64,000 nucleotides of DNA from Clostridium sporogenes (GTDB lineage: Bacteria; Bacillota; Clostridia; Clostridiales; Clostridiaceae). Below the pieces are notes generated by a model. It did not search any database. It saw nothing but the letters and a program-made list of their open reading frames with translations, and was not told the DNA's origin. The stretch's first letter is position 1; each line of letters opens with the position of its first letter. A program made the position numbers and the translations under genes. The DNA lies in contig NZ_CP011663.1 in NCBI RefSeq assembly GCF_001020205.1, positions 3,472,001-3,536,000 on the forward strand, given 5' to 3'. Below are positions 8,104 through 17,865 of the stretch, piece after piece.

Positions 8104-8757
8104 TTAGAAAGCTCCTTCATTTTTAAAAACTTTAAACACTGTTTGAAATAATATTTTTATATCATACCAAACTGAAAAATTCTTTATGTAAGTTAAATCA
8201 TAATAAACAGTTTTAGAGAGCTCTATTTCTCCACGTCCACTAACTTGTGCTAATCCTGTTATCCCTGGAGTTACTAGTAACCTTTGAGCATACTCTTTTG
8301 GATAATGTTTAACTACATCTGGGATTTCCGGTCTTGGACCTACTAAAGTCATATTGCCTTTTAAAACATTAAATAATTGAGGTATTTCATCTAAACTAGT
8401 TTTTCTTAAAAATTTTCCTGCCTTTGTAATTCTATTATCACTCCTGCTTTGGAAAACAAAATTAGATATATCTTCTATTTCTAAGTCTATCTTTTTCTTT
8501 TTTTCTGCATCCATCACCATTGTTCTAAACTTATATATTACAAAATTTTTGTTATCTTTTCCAACCCTAACTTGTTTAAATAGCGCTGGTCCCTTTGAAT
8601 CTAATCTTATCCATAAGAACAAAATTAAATATATTGGAGATAGTACAATTATCCCTATTAAGGATAGTATTATATCTAAAAATCTTTTTATAACAAATTG
8701 GATTTTTTTACTTTTTATATCTTTTTCTACATCTATAATTGGCATTTTAAGCTCCAT
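8104..8757 (-). CDS. Undecaprenyl-phosphate sugar-1-phosphate transferase
   Basis: This 217-residue bacterial sugar transferase starts polysaccharide repeat assembly by moving a hexose-1-phosphate from a UDP-sugar to undecaprenyl phosphate. One N-terminal hydrophobic segment (IILSLIGIIVLSPIYLILFLW) is followed by the soluble catalytic domain with KFRTM, LRKTSLDEIPQLFNVLKG, MTLVGPRPE and TPGITGLAQVSGRGE, all diagnostic. The size fits the short PglC/WcaJ-C-terminal form. The ATG at 8757 has AGGAGGT upstream; the nine-codon longer frame overlaps the preceding gene. It follows the flippase gene by 19 bases. Its sugar is probably the product of the dehydratase at 27.4 kb (inference). Confidence 0.92.
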   Translation of the reverse strand: MELKMPIIDVEKDIKSKKIQFVIKRFLDIILSLIGIIVLSPIYLILFLWIRLDSKGPALFKQVRVGKDNKNFVIYKFRTMVMDAEKKKKIDLEIEDISNFVFQSRSDNRITKAGKFLRKTSLDEIPQLFNVLKGNMTLVGPRPEIPDVVKHYPKEYAQRLLVTPGITGLAQVSGRGEIELSKTVYYDLTYIKNFSVWYDIKILFQTVFKVFKNEGAF

Positions 8758-8776
8758 TTTTAACCTCCTAATGGCA

Positions 8777-10201
8777 TTAAGCAACAGCTTTATTTTTTCT
8801 ATCTTTTAAAAACATATTAATATAAGATATAATAGATTTAACTTCTTTTCTATTTATATATACAATAAATAAAGATATAGCAACATTTATATAAACATTA
8901 TTATACAATACATCTAATGATGCCAACAATAGCATAGCTCCTGTATTTAATATATAAAAACCTAATTTAAATTTAAACCATAGTTTTCTTGATATAAGTG
9001 TTCTTGACCAAAAAAACACTGTGTAAGATATTCCTGTAGCTATGGAAGCTCCTAATGCCCCATACTTTGGGACTAAAAAATAGTTTAAAATATAATTAAC
9101 TACTGCTGCTATTAATGATACTATTATATTATAAGATGTTTTTCTTGAAAAGGATATTCCTAAACAAGTAGATTCTGATACTGTATACATTATAGGTAAT
9201 AATAATAAAAATGGTACTATAGGAGCTGAACCAGCATAACTTGCCTTGAATATTTTTATTATTAAATCCTTAAATAAAATTATGCCTACAAACATAAAGT
9301 TCATAAAACACATTAGCATATTGCTTACTTTTATAAATTTTTCTCCTTCTACCTTTTCTTCATACCATCTAAATGCAGTTGGTGTCCAAAAATTACAAAA
9401 TGCACTTTGAACTATACTTACTACAGTAACAATTTTAAATGCAACTGAATATAATCCTATTTCTTCAAAAGATGACCATTGCCTCATAGCTATTTTATCC
9501 ATAGAATTCAAAAACCAAACAATTACGTATGTTGGTATTAAAGGTAACCCAAACTTAAACATTTTATTTATTAAAGCTTTATTTAGTTTAAATTTAGTAA
9601 GCCAATAATCTTTTGTAAAAAAGCATTCTACTATACACATAAAAACTAATGACACAAAACCTGCATTTATTATTCCTTTAAAACTTTTATCTATATATAA
9701 AAGATAAGGTACTAAAATTACTACATTTATAACTTTGCTTATTACATTAAAAAGAGAATACAATCTAGCTTTCTCTTCCATTCTTATCAATAATAAGTTA
9801 AATCTATCTATAACTGCAAAAGGCAATGATAATGCCAAAATAACTACTATATATCTATCAACAGTATCAATCATTAACATAGATAATGGCTTATACAAAA
9901 TAACATAAAAAACTCCTAGTATTAGTGAAAATATTAAAGGTGCAATTAAGGAATTCCAAAATAAAGATTTTTTATCTTCCTCTGCATTAAACTCTCTAGT
10001 AAAAGATTGATCCATACCTAAATATATAAACAGTGAACTAATACTTAAAGCCATTGTATACATAGAAGCTTTTCCAAACTCTGCTGGAACTACAAAATAT
10101 GCAGTTATAGGAACAGTAATAAGGCTAATAATAGCTGATATTATTGGCCCCATTGAAAAACCAATAAATCTTTTTATAAACTCCTTGGGATTATCGCTCA
10201 T
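8777..10201 (-). CDS. Wzx-type polysaccharide flippase
   Basis: This 474-residue integral membrane protein has about 14 hydrophobic segments and resembles the oligosaccharide flippases of the MOP superfamily. It opens with a short cytoplasmic segment (SDNPKEFIKRF) and GPIISAIISLITVPITAYFV. It should move undecaprenyl-linked repeat units across the membrane. The ATG follows AGGAGG. It is 19 bases upstream of the sugar transferase gene, consistent with one operon. A separate MurJ-family protein follows at 10.4 kb. Confidence 0.85.
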   Translation of the reverse strand: MSDNPKEFIKRFIGFSMGPIISAIISLITVPITAYFVVPAEFGKASMYTMALSISSLFIYLGMDQSFTREFNAEEDKKSLFWNSLIAPLIFSLILGVFYVILYKPLSMLMIDTVDRYIVVILALSLPFAVIDRFNLLLIRMEEKARLYSLFNVISKVINVVILVPYLLYIDKSFKGIINAGFVSLVFMCIVECFFTKDYWLTKFKLNKALINKMFKFGLPLIPTYVIVWFLNSMDKIAMRQWSSFEEIGLYSVAFKIVTVVSIVQSAFCNFWTPTAFRWYEEKVEGEKFIKVSNMLMCFMNFMFVGIILFKDLIIKIFKASYAGSAPIVPFLLLLPIMYTVSESTCLGISFSRKTSYNIIVSLIAAVVNYILNYFLVPKYGALGASIATGISYTVFFWSRTLISRKLWFKFKLGFYILNTGAMLLLASLDVLYNNVYINVAISLFIVYINRKEVKSIISYINMFLKDRKNKAVA

Positions 10202-10378
10202 ATTAATTTCCTCCTAAGATAAATGCATTGAATTATAACACATTTTCAATAAACATTATAATCTACATAATCTACAAAAATATATTTATAGTATTTTTAA
10301 ATTTTATCATAAATAAATTCTTAAAATACTGTTTATACTATATCAAAATTATTTTTTATTTACAATATAATTAACTAT

Positions 10379-11935
10379 TTATTTCTTAAACTTTAATATT
10401 TTTAATACTGGTTTTACTATAGCCTGTATTTCTTCAACTTTTAATGCATATATAGCTACAGCATAGCATATTACACCAACAACCATACAAATTAAAACTG
10501 ATATAACACTTCCTTTAGTTCCTGTTCCTAAATTTAATAAAATAAATTTATTTACAAAAACAACTACTACTCCCATAAATAAAGCAGATAAAATTATCTT
10601 TGCAAAGGATGTAATCGTATTTTTAATATCTATACCATTTAATTTCTTGTTTAAATCTAACAACATAATTATAGTTATAATAATTGCTGATATAGTAGTT
10701 GCTAATGTAAGACCTCTAACTCCTAAATGTTTTATTAATAAAATATTTATAACTACATTTATTATTATGCCTATAAAACTATTAATCATAGGAGTTTTAG
10801 TATCTTTTATAGCATAAAAAGCTTTGTTTAATATATCTCTAACTCCATAAGCTATCATAGCTGGAGTATATAAAAGTAATGCCTGTGATGTTAAAGAAGC
10901 CGCTTCATTGCTAAAAGCTCCTCTTTTAAAAATTATATTTATAAGTGGTTCCCTAAGAATGGCAATTCCAACTGCTGCGGGCACCATTATTATAAGTATT
11001 ATATTTATAGCTCTTCCTAATTCCACCTTATATTGTTTTTTATCATTTTTAGCAGCTAATTCAGATAGTGTTGGATAAACTATCATGGCTATCCCTATAG
11101 CGAATACTTCATAGGCCAATGTATTTATTTTATTTGCATTTTCCAATATAGTAGCTGCTCCCCCAAAAATAGTAGTGGCAAAAGCTCTATTTATAGCAAG
11201 GTTCAATTGAATAACAGAAGTACTTATTATAACAGGCATTGTAAGTTTAAACATTTGCCTAGTCTTGCTATCCTCTAAATTAATATATGTACTATATTTA
11301 TAACCCATTTTTTTATATTTAGGTATATTTATTATCAGTTGTGCAAAAAAGCCCAATACTACAGCTGCTGCAAACCCTACCATTCCATAGTTACTAACTA
11401 AAAAGACTAGATATATAATATATACTATATTAGATACCATTGCCATGGCTGCAGGTTCTAAAAATTGTTTATGAGCTTGCAACACTCCTGTAATAACACT
11501 CTGTAAACTTATAAAAATCAAAGATAATAACATTATTCTAGTTATTTTAATAGACGTATTAAAAACAATTAAATCTTTCTGAAATCCAGGACCAAAAATA
11601 TAGATTATATATTTTGCAAATATTATCATTAATATAGTTAAAATAATAGTTCCCATGGAAAAAGTATTAAGCACATTATTTACAAATTTATTACTTTCTT
11701 TCTTGTTTCCACTTTCCAAATTCTCTGTATGCATTGGTATAAATGTAGTAGTTAACCCATAACTTATAGTAGTTAAAAGGTTCACTATACCCAATGAAAA
11801 AATGTATATATCTGTTATATCAGTAGCCCCAAATTTTGCCGCTATTAAAGAATCTCTTATTAGTGCACAGACTTTTCCTAATATTATTAATAGCATAACA
11901 AAAACAGAATTTTTTAAAGCTTTGTTTTCCTTCAT
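10379..11935 (-). CDS. MurJ/MviN family lipid flippase
   Basis: This 518-residue membrane protein has about 14 hydrophobic segments and the MurJ signature near the N-terminus (RDSLIAAKFGATDITDIY), with later LLLYTPAMIAYGVRDILNKAFYAIKDTKTPM. MurJ flips lipid II; in polysaccharide loci paralogues may flip other lipid-linked precursors. The ATG follows GGAGTGG, and it sits 18 bases after the GT4 gene. Whether this is the sole MurJ of the cell cannot be told from the window. Confidence 0.88.
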   Translation of the reverse strand: MKENKALKNSVFVMLLIILGKVCALIRDSLIAAKFGATDITDIYIFSLGIVNLLTTISYGLTTTFIPMHTENLESGNKKESNKFVNNVLNTFSMGTIILTILMIIFAKYIIYIFGPGFQKDLIVFNTSIKITRIMLLSLIFISLQSVITGVLQAHKQFLEPAAMAMVSNIVYIIYLVFLVSNYGMVGFAAAVVLGFFAQLIINIPKYKKMGYKYSTYINLEDSKTRQMFKLTMPVIISTSVIQLNLAINRAFATTIFGGAATILENANKINTLAYEVFAIGIAMIVYPTLSELAAKNDKKQYKVELGRAINIILIIMVPAAVGIAILREPLINIIFKRGAFSNEAASLTSQALLLYTPAMIAYGVRDILNKAFYAIKDTKTPMINSFIGIIINVVINILLIKHLGVRGLTLATTISAIIITIIMLLDLNKKLNGIDIKNTITSFAKIILSALFMGVVVVFVNKFILLNLGTGTKGSVISVLICMVVGVICYAVAIYALKVEEIQAIVKPVLKILKFKK

Positions 11936-11953
11936 TTAATCCACTCCAAAATA

Positions 11954-13060
11954 CTAAATCATATTTTTATAACATTCATAATAGGATTTACAAAAACTAT
12001 CTATAGAATATTTATTAATCACAGTATCATATAGATTTTCACCTAAAATATTTAATTTACTTTTATTATTGTAAGCTTCTTTCATTTTATCATATATATC
12101 AAAAACTGAAGTAGGCTCTATTAAAAAACCATTATCTTTATTTACGGTATAAGGTATATCTCCCACATTTGATGCTATTATCGGCACCTTTTTTATACCA
12201 CTTTCTAATATAACTAAAGGAGGGGAACCTCCTTCGTTTAAAGATGTTAATATACTTATATCTGATATTTCTATATAATCTTCTATATTTTCTCTAAATC
12301 CTAAAAATATAATATTACTATGTAAATTTAGTTTGTCTACTTTTTCTTTTAATTTTGCCTCTTCTACTCCATCCCCCAATAAAAGTAATTTTATGTTTTT
12401 ATATTCCTGTTTTAGCTTATAAAAAGCTTGAATTAATAAATTATGATTTTTAATAGGGTGCATTCTAGCTATCATTATATATACAAAATCTTTTTGTTCA
12501 ATATTTAATTTTTCTCTTAAATCAGTGTTAGTTTTAACTTTATTTTTGTAATAATTTAGATCTATTCCATTATTCACTACAAATTTCTTACTTTCTATCT
12601 TATCTTTATTTAAAATATCTTTTATATAATTCGATACACATATATGATTATTAAAACTCTTTATTCCCTTAATACTTAATGGAGTAAATAAATAATATTT
12701 AATTTTATTATTTAAAAAGTCTTCTTTATAATTACTGTGTACAGTAGCTACTGCAGGTACTCTTAATCTTTTATTAATAAAATAATGAGTAAAAAAAGCC
12801 TTAGCTCCATGAAAATTAACTATATCTATATTATTATTTTTTATATATTCTTCTATTTCCCTATTAATAAAACATTTTGTACTAAATAATCTTGTTTCTA
12901 TTCCTAGTTTTTTTGCTTTATCATATAAAGGCCCTTTTCCTATACATCCTAATACAGTCTTAAATAAATCTTTAGAATAATGACATAAATTTAAGACATG
13001 CCTTCCTCCACCACCTATATCATTACCTGTTATAATTTGAAGTACTTTTATTTTAATCAT
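11954..13060 (-). CDS. Family 4 glycosyltransferase
   Basis: This 368-residue GT-B enzyme begins with ITGNDIGGGGRHVLNLC (acceptor-domain glycine loop). The C-terminal donor domain carries FVYIMIARMHPIKNHNLLI, LLLGDGVEEAKL and the retaining-enzyme motif LTSLNEGGSPPLVILESG (E-x7-E type). Sugar donor and acceptor are unknown. The likely site AGGAG lies directly against the ATG, an unusually short distance, so the real start may differ by a few codons. It immediately precedes the MurJ-like gene. Confidence 0.87.
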   Translation of the reverse strand: MIKIKVLQIITGNDIGGGGRHVLNLCHYSKDLFKTVLGCIGKGPLYDKAKKLGIETRLFSTKCFINREIEEYIKNNNIDIVNFHGAKAFFTHYFINKRLRVPAVATVHSNYKEDFLNNKIKYYLFTPLSIKGIKSFNNHICVSNYIKDILNKDKIESKKFVVNNGIDLNYYKNKVKTNTDLREKLNIEQKDFVYIMIARMHPIKNHNLLIQAFYKLKQEYKNIKLLLLGDGVEEAKLKEKVDKLNLHSNIIFLGFRENIEDYIEISDISILTSLNEGGSPPLVILESGIKKVPIIASNVGDIPYTVNKDNGFLIEPTSVFDIYDKMKEAYNNKSKLNILGENLYDTVINKYSIDSFCKSYYECYKNMI

Positions 13061-13080
13061 CTCCTAGCATTCCATATTTC

Positions 13081-13218
13081 ATAAACAGAGTTCTTGGCTT
13101 CAGAATGAGTTTTTTACTCCCTCTGAAGCCTAGAAATCGTTATGCAGGGACATAATCCTCTCTTTACTTCCACTTTGAAAAGGATGGGAGTATTAGAGCG
13201 GATAGTTATCGGATAAAT
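13081..13218. repeat. Hairpin-rich intergenic repeat, copy A
   Basis: This 138-base element begins ATAAACAGAGTTCTTGGCTT and ends GCGGATAGTTATCGGATAAAT, and shares both ends with the copy at 57.4 kb. It folds as two hairpins: GGCTTCAG/CTGAAGCC and a second joining CTCTTTACTTCCA with TGGGAGTATTAGAG. It lies between the O-antigen ligase-type gene and the next glycosyltransferase and has no coding potential. Confidence 0.75.
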
Positions 13219-13232
13219 ATAATGATATTTAA

Positions 13233-13258
13233 AAAAGGAGTTTTAAACAACTCCTTTT
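13233..13258 (-). terminator. Terminator of the O-antigen ligase-type gene
   Basis: AAAAGGAGTT (13233-13242) pairs with AACTCCTTTT (13249-13258), overlapping the stop codon of the gene at 13257, followed by a T run on the minus strand. Confidence 0.75.
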
Positions 13259-14504
13259 ACAAACTTTTATTTTGAATATTGTATGAATAAGAATCACTTA
13301 TAGCTAAAAATATAAAAAATAAAGCTATTACTTTAGGTGCTGAGAAAAAATTATCTATGAAATTCATAAACATAAAGGCTACTATAGACGCTGTAAACCC
13401 TTTATAAAAATGCTTATAAAAATTATTATCCACATTATTGGAAAACCTATTATTTTTAATAAGGGAAGATATTAAAAATCCTATTAATGATATAGAACCT
13501 ACTATACCTAATTCACATTGAGCTTTTAAATAAGCATTGTGTGGATGAAAGTTTTCATGTGCTTTATAGTATCCAATTTTTTTTACTTTTTTATAATATT
13601 CTTCATATAGAGTTCTATAATTTCCATTTCCCACACCTAATATTTTATTGTCTTTTATCATCTTTAAAGCTATTTCCCATAAACTTAGTCTTGATAAGTT
13701 TTGACTCAAATTGCCAATATCTCTAATTCTGTTGGATATTTGCGGTATCATTAAGCCTATGGGAATTGCTATAATTACTCCATATATTAATCTAAAATTA
13801 TATATAAATATTAGAGCAATGTATCCTATAATGAGAGCTAGCCAAGCATTTCTTGAAAACGATAGTATTATATTTAATAAAAATATTAATGTTATAAAAC
13901 CAAAAATAATTTTTCTATTAATTTGTTTTTCTTTTATAAATAATATGATAAATGGGAAAATAAATAAAACAAAAAATGCACCTAAGTTATTTGAGTTTTC
14001 TAGTGTAGACACTATCCTTGAAACTGCTTCCCCGCCACCATAGTATTTTATCCCTTTTCCTAAGCAATACTGCGCTATACCTATAATCGCTATAACCATA
14101 GCTGATGCTATTGAGGAATACATAATCCTATTTATCATTTTTTTATCAATAATATAATATTTAATCATAAAAAACAAAAATAAATAGGTACTAATTCTTA
14201 TGGATTCTTTTAAAGCTAAATTTTTATCTACAGCATATGATATGCTTATAAACATCATAGCTATCCATAAAAACATAAATAATGAATTATAATTTATAAA
14301 AAAATCTGTTTTTATTTCATATACAAACTTTTTCCTTATATCCTTATTTATAATAATAGCTATCATAAATATAATTATCATAACTGCTAATAAAACATCT
14401 GCATTTAAAGGTATATTTTTATATTTAAATTTACTAGGTAATATAGGTAATATAAATATATATACACTTATAATGTAAGATAAAAAATTTCCAAATTTCT
14501 TCAT
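13257..14504 (-). CDS. O-antigen ligase/polymerase family membrane protein (Wzy/WaaL type)
   Basis: This 415-residue protein has about 11 hydrophobic segments and a long extracytoplasmic loop holding LGVGNGNYRTLYEEYYKK and AHENFHPHNAYLKAQCELGIVG. The H-x-H-N motif in that loop is the signature of the Wzy_C family that polymerises or ligates lipid-linked glycans. It is one of two such proteins in the locus (the other is at 18.9 kb), so one may polymerise and the other ligate. The ATG follows GGGAGA. Confidence 0.85.
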   Translation of the reverse strand: MKKFGNFLSYIISVYIFILPILPSKFKYKNIPLNADVLLAVMIIIFMIAIIINKDIRKKFVYEIKTDFFINYNSLFMFLWIAMMFISISYAVDKNLALKESIRISTYLFLFFMIKYYIIDKKMINRIMYSSIASAMVIAIIGIAQYCLGKGIKYYGGGEAVSRIVSTLENSNNLGAFFVLFIFPFIILFIKEKQINRKIIFGFITLIFLLNIILSFSRNAWLALIIGYIALIFIYNFRLIYGVIIAIPIGLMIPQISNRIRDIGNLSQNLSRLSLWEIALKMIKDNKILGVGNGNYRTLYEEYYKKVKKIGYYKAHENFHPHNAYLKAQCELGIVGSISLIGFLISSLIKNNRFSNNVDNNFYKHFYKGFTASIVAFMFMNFIDNFFSAPKVIALFFIFLAISDSYSYNIQNKSL

Positions 14505-14585
14505 AACTATTTTCTCCCTAAATCAGCATTAAATAAAATATACTTTACTGTTTTTATTATTCATAATAAATTATAACATATACTT

Positions 14586-16520
14586 TTATTTTTCAGGAAT
14601 TATAGAATTTATTTTATAATTAGGTAATATAGCTTTTCCTCCTATAGCAATTATATTTGTATTATTTTGTAAGTTACCATAAGCAAAGTCTGTTACACTT
14701 TTAGGAATTTGTCTAGTTGTAGGAACTAATAGTATTGGACTTTTACTAATTGCAGCTAATGGAGCACAGGATAACGCATCTGCATAGTCCATATTTGATG
14801 GACCCCCAATTGCCATATAAACTTTTGATAAATCCAATTCATCAATAAATCTATTTAAAACTTTAGTATTAGTTTCATACCTATCTTTTCCACCGATTCG
14901 TTCTGTGTTTTCTATTTGAGATTCTATATTCTCTGAAATTACACCATTTCCTCCTATTATATAATACTTATCTATTTGTGTATTCTCATCTATATAATTT
15001 TTTATTGGGTTAGGAATACATTTTTCTTGTGTAAGTAGTATAGGTATACCTTTTATAGCTGATATCGTAGCAATACTTAAAGTATCTGCATAATTATTTC
15101 CATAAACTAAAAAAGCCTCTTTAGAATCAATTTTACTAGAAATTAAATATGATGTTTCATATCTATCTTTCCCACCTATTCTCTCAAAAACTATACTTTG
15201 ATTTGTTTTTTTTATATCATTGCATACTTTTTGAGATATAGCTCCTTCCCCACCTATTACTATAATCTTATTAGGATTTAATCTCTTAATTTCATTTATT
15301 GTAAATGAATTTATACTATTACTTTCTGCTAATAATATAGGACATTGATTTTTACTTGCCAAAGGAACAGCACTTAAAGCATCTGCATAGTTTTCTCCAC
15401 TAGCTAAAATAATTGTATCAATACCTTCTTTAGTAAATTCTTTGGAAATATTAGCATTAGTCTCATATCTATTTACACCACTTATTCTATCAACTTCAGT
15501 AGTATCTACATAAGCCTTCCAAAGTTTGTAATAATCATATAATATTCTATCATTAGTTATTGAGTACAAAGAATTTAAAAGATATATATGTACTCCATGA
15601 TAATTTACAGCTATATGTGGTTTTTCTCTATTTTTAGTTATATACCCCAAATCATAACATGTAAATCCACCTATATCGTAATACTTTAATATTTGTGTTA
15701 AGGATTTAATCCCTTCATTAAAATACTTTTCTGCAGTATTTTTTTTATTGCTATCATCAACATTTGCCCAATCATATAACCCAAGCAAACTAAACATAAA
15801 TCCATTAAGAGTATATGTAGGGACATGAGATATATACTCTTCAAATATTATATTGTTTTTCAAGGAAGATGATAAACTACCCAAATTAGCCATTACCCCT
15901 CCCTTAGAAATAGGTGTTATAAGAAAATTTAAGGCTTTATTTCCTGCTTCTAAATATTTCTTATTCCCGGTAATTTCATATGCCCTTGCCAGAACACTTA
16001 ATGCTTGTCCTTGTGCCATTGCTGAAACCCATCCTGGTTTATAATCATAATTATTTAAATAATATCTCCATTGAAAATTGTACAAAAATCCGCCTCTACT
16101 GTCTTGAAGTGTTAATAATTTATCTGCAATTTTCAAAAAATTTTCTTTAGTATTTTCACCTTTTAGATATTCACCATATACAGAAAGAGAGTACTGTGCC
16201 AAAGTTACAGGATTATAATAATATCCTTCACCATATTTTACTTTAGGCATACCTTCATTATCAAATTTTAATTCTTTAAAATTAAATAATATCTCTTTAT
16301 TATTGCCATAGTTTAAATAATCACCACATGGCTCATAATCAGCTAAAAATAGATTAAAATCCCTAGCCTCTTTTGGAAATCTTGAAATAGCATCATTTAC
16401 AAGATCTTGATTATTATACTTAGCATACACTTTATTATTTGTTACAATCACACTAACAAATAACAAATTTAAAATTAGTATGTATACTAAAAATTTTTTT
16501 ATTATTTTCAACTTCCCCAC
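14586..16520 (-). CDS. Exported glucuronyl C5-epimerase-like protein with three CWB2 modules
   Basis: This 644-residue protein has a signal peptide (about 1-33), then an alpha-helical domain at about 90-335. That domain resembles the D-glucuronyl C5-epimerase C-terminal family: YYYNPVTLAQYSLSVYGEYL, LQDSRGGFLYNFQW, PGWVSAMAQGQALSVLARAY and NYHGVHIYLLNSLY. Three cell-wall-binding-repeat-2 modules follow from about 344, each with RISGVNRYET or RIGGKDRYET, NYADALS-like and IVIGGEGAIS-like motifs. It is probably wall-anchored and acts on a uronic-acid polymer made by this locus. The GTG start at 16520 has no good site and a TTG at codon 4 is possible. The first domain could instead be a lyase or hydrolase of similar fold. 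Confidence 0.82.
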   Translation of the reverse strand: MGKLKIIKKFLVYILILNLLFVSVIVTNNKVYAKYNNQDLVNDAISRFPKEARDFNLFLADYEPCGDYLNYGNNKEILFNFKELKFDNEGMPKVKYGEGYYYNPVTLAQYSLSVYGEYLKGENTKENFLKIADKLLTLQDSRGGFLYNFQWRYYLNNYDYKPGWVSAMAQGQALSVLARAYEITGNKKYLEAGNKALNFLITPISKGGVMANLGSLSSSLKNNIIFEEYISHVPTYTLNGFMFSLLGLYDWANVDDSNKKNTAEKYFNEGIKSLTQILKYYDIGGFTCYDLGYITKNREKPHIAVNYHGVHIYLLNSLYSITNDRILYDYYKLWKAYVDTTEVDRISGVNRYETNANISKEFTKEGIDTIILASGENYADALSAVPLASKNQCPILLAESNSINSFTINEIKRLNPNKIIVIGGEGAISQKVCNDIKKTNQSIVFERIGGKDRYETSYLISSKIDSKEAFLVYGNNYADTLSIATISAIKGIPILLTQEKCIPNPIKNYIDENTQIDKYYIIGGNGVISENIESQIENTERIGGKDRYETNTKVLNRFIDELDLSKVYMAIGGPSNMDYADALSCAPLAAISKSPILLVPTTRQIPKSVTDFAYGNLQNNTNIIAIGGKAILPNYKINSIIPEK

Positions 16521-16535
16521 CCCAAGTACTAAATA

Positions 16536-17729
16536 TTATATTTTTTTATTAATAACACTTTCATATAATTTAAATGTTTTTTGTGCATTATGTTTCCATG
16601 TAAATCCTTCTATAATAGTTTTTTTAGCATTTTTACCAATATCATCTGCAATATCTTTATTTGTTATTAAATAATCTATTATATCAACTAAACTCTCCAC
16701 ATTATTTGACTCTACTAAAAATCCATTTTCTCTATGTTTTATTACATCTTCTATCCCTTCACCTTTTATTCCTATAACTGGTATGCCTTGAATCATAGCT
16801 TCTACATAAACCACTCCAAATCCTTCTTTCCAACTTGGCAAAGAAAAAATTCTACACTTCCTCATATATTTTATAACATCTTTATGATCCAACTTACCTA
16901 AGAAAGATACATTTTTCTGCAAATTATATTTTTCTACAAGTTTGTTTAGATTTTCTCTTTCAACTCCATCTCCAATTATATAGTACTTTAGGTTAGGATA
17001 TTTTTTTACTAACTTACTCATAGCTTTTATGTTAATATCAATTCCTTTTGTTTTTATGAGATTAGATACACTTAATATGTCTATATTGGGAATTTCTTCA
17101 CTATATACACATTCATTTTCTATAATTTCATTAATATCTACTCCATTATTTATAACTTGAATTTTTTTATAAATAGAATAATCTTTAACTATATTTTTTA
17201 ATTTAGTACTTACTGTTATTATTTGATCCCCGGAATTCAATACTTCAAAAACTCTATTTCTTAGCACTTCACTTTTATTTATAGTGTTCTGAAAATCCTG
17301 TCCATGTATAGTTATAACATGTGGAATGTTAAAATTTTGACTTAGTAACATTCCACAATACCCATCTGGTAATGCCACATTTGAGTGTATAATATCAAAT
17401 TTAAATTTTTCATGTAATTCATAAGCTAATTCTTTTGCACCTTTATACATTCTTTGTCCTGATTTGTGAAAAGAATAGCCTTTAGGAAATTCTATATATC
17501 TAGGATAATAAACCTCTATCCCATCTATTTTATCTTTTAACGGAACTTGAGAATATTCATTCCATTTTTTGCTTATCTTGTTTAAGGGGAATCCAGCCCA
17601 AGGTATAGGAGAAATAACTTTAACATTACACCCTAAAGAAACTAACTCTTTAACTTGTTTATGTACAAAAATTCCAGATATTCTATTAAATGTTGAAGGG
17701 TACATATGTGATAAAATTAAAATATTCAT
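16536..17729 (-). CDS. Family 4 glycosyltransferase
   Basis: This 397-residue GT-B enzyme starts MNILILSHMYPSTFNRISG. Its donor domain holds LSVSNLIKTKGIDINIKAM, YYIIGDGVERENL and FSLPSWKEGFGVVYVEAM, the catalytic E-x7-E region. The ATG at 17729 has AAAGGGG eight bases upstream; an in-frame start at 17765 has none. It sits just before the C5-epimerase/CWB2 gene (16 bases) and behind a strong hairpin, so the pair may form its own unit. Sugar specificity is unknown. Confidence 0.88.
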   Translation of the reverse strand: MNILILSHMYPSTFNRISGIFVHKQVKELVSLGCNVKVISPIPWAGFPLNKISKKWNEYSQVPLKDKIDGIEVYYPRYIEFPKGYSFHKSGQRMYKGAKELAYELHEKFKFDIIHSNVALPDGYCGMLLSQNFNIPHVITIHGQDFQNTINKSEVLRNRVFEVLNSGDQIITVSTKLKNIVKDYSIYKKIQVINNGVDINEIIENECVYSEEIPNIDILSVSNLIKTKGIDINIKAMSKLVKKYPNLKYYIIGDGVERENLNKLVEKYNLQKNVSFLGKLDHKDVIKYMRKCRIFSLPSWKEGFGVVYVEAMIQGIPVIGIKGEGIEDVIKHRENGFLVESNNVESLVDIIDYLITNKDIADDIGKNAKKTIIEGFTWKHNAQKTFKLYESVINKKI

Positions 17730-17795
17730 CTTAAAAACCCCTTTTATAATTAATATTTTCTTCAATTTGTAATCATTGTCATGTAAAATTATATA

Positions 17796-17847
17796 AAAAG
17801 TATAAAATAACTAATATATTATTATTAGTTATTTTATTTATACTTTT
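17796..17847 (-). terminator. Terminator downstream of the GT2 gene
   Basis: A long A+T-rich inverted repeat of about 21 bp (17796-17816 with 17823-17847) is followed on the minus strand by a T run. It lies 19 bases past the GT2 stop and suggests a transcription break inside the polysaccharide locus. Confidence 0.7.
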
Positions 17848-17865
17848 AAATATAAAGTTTTTAAT

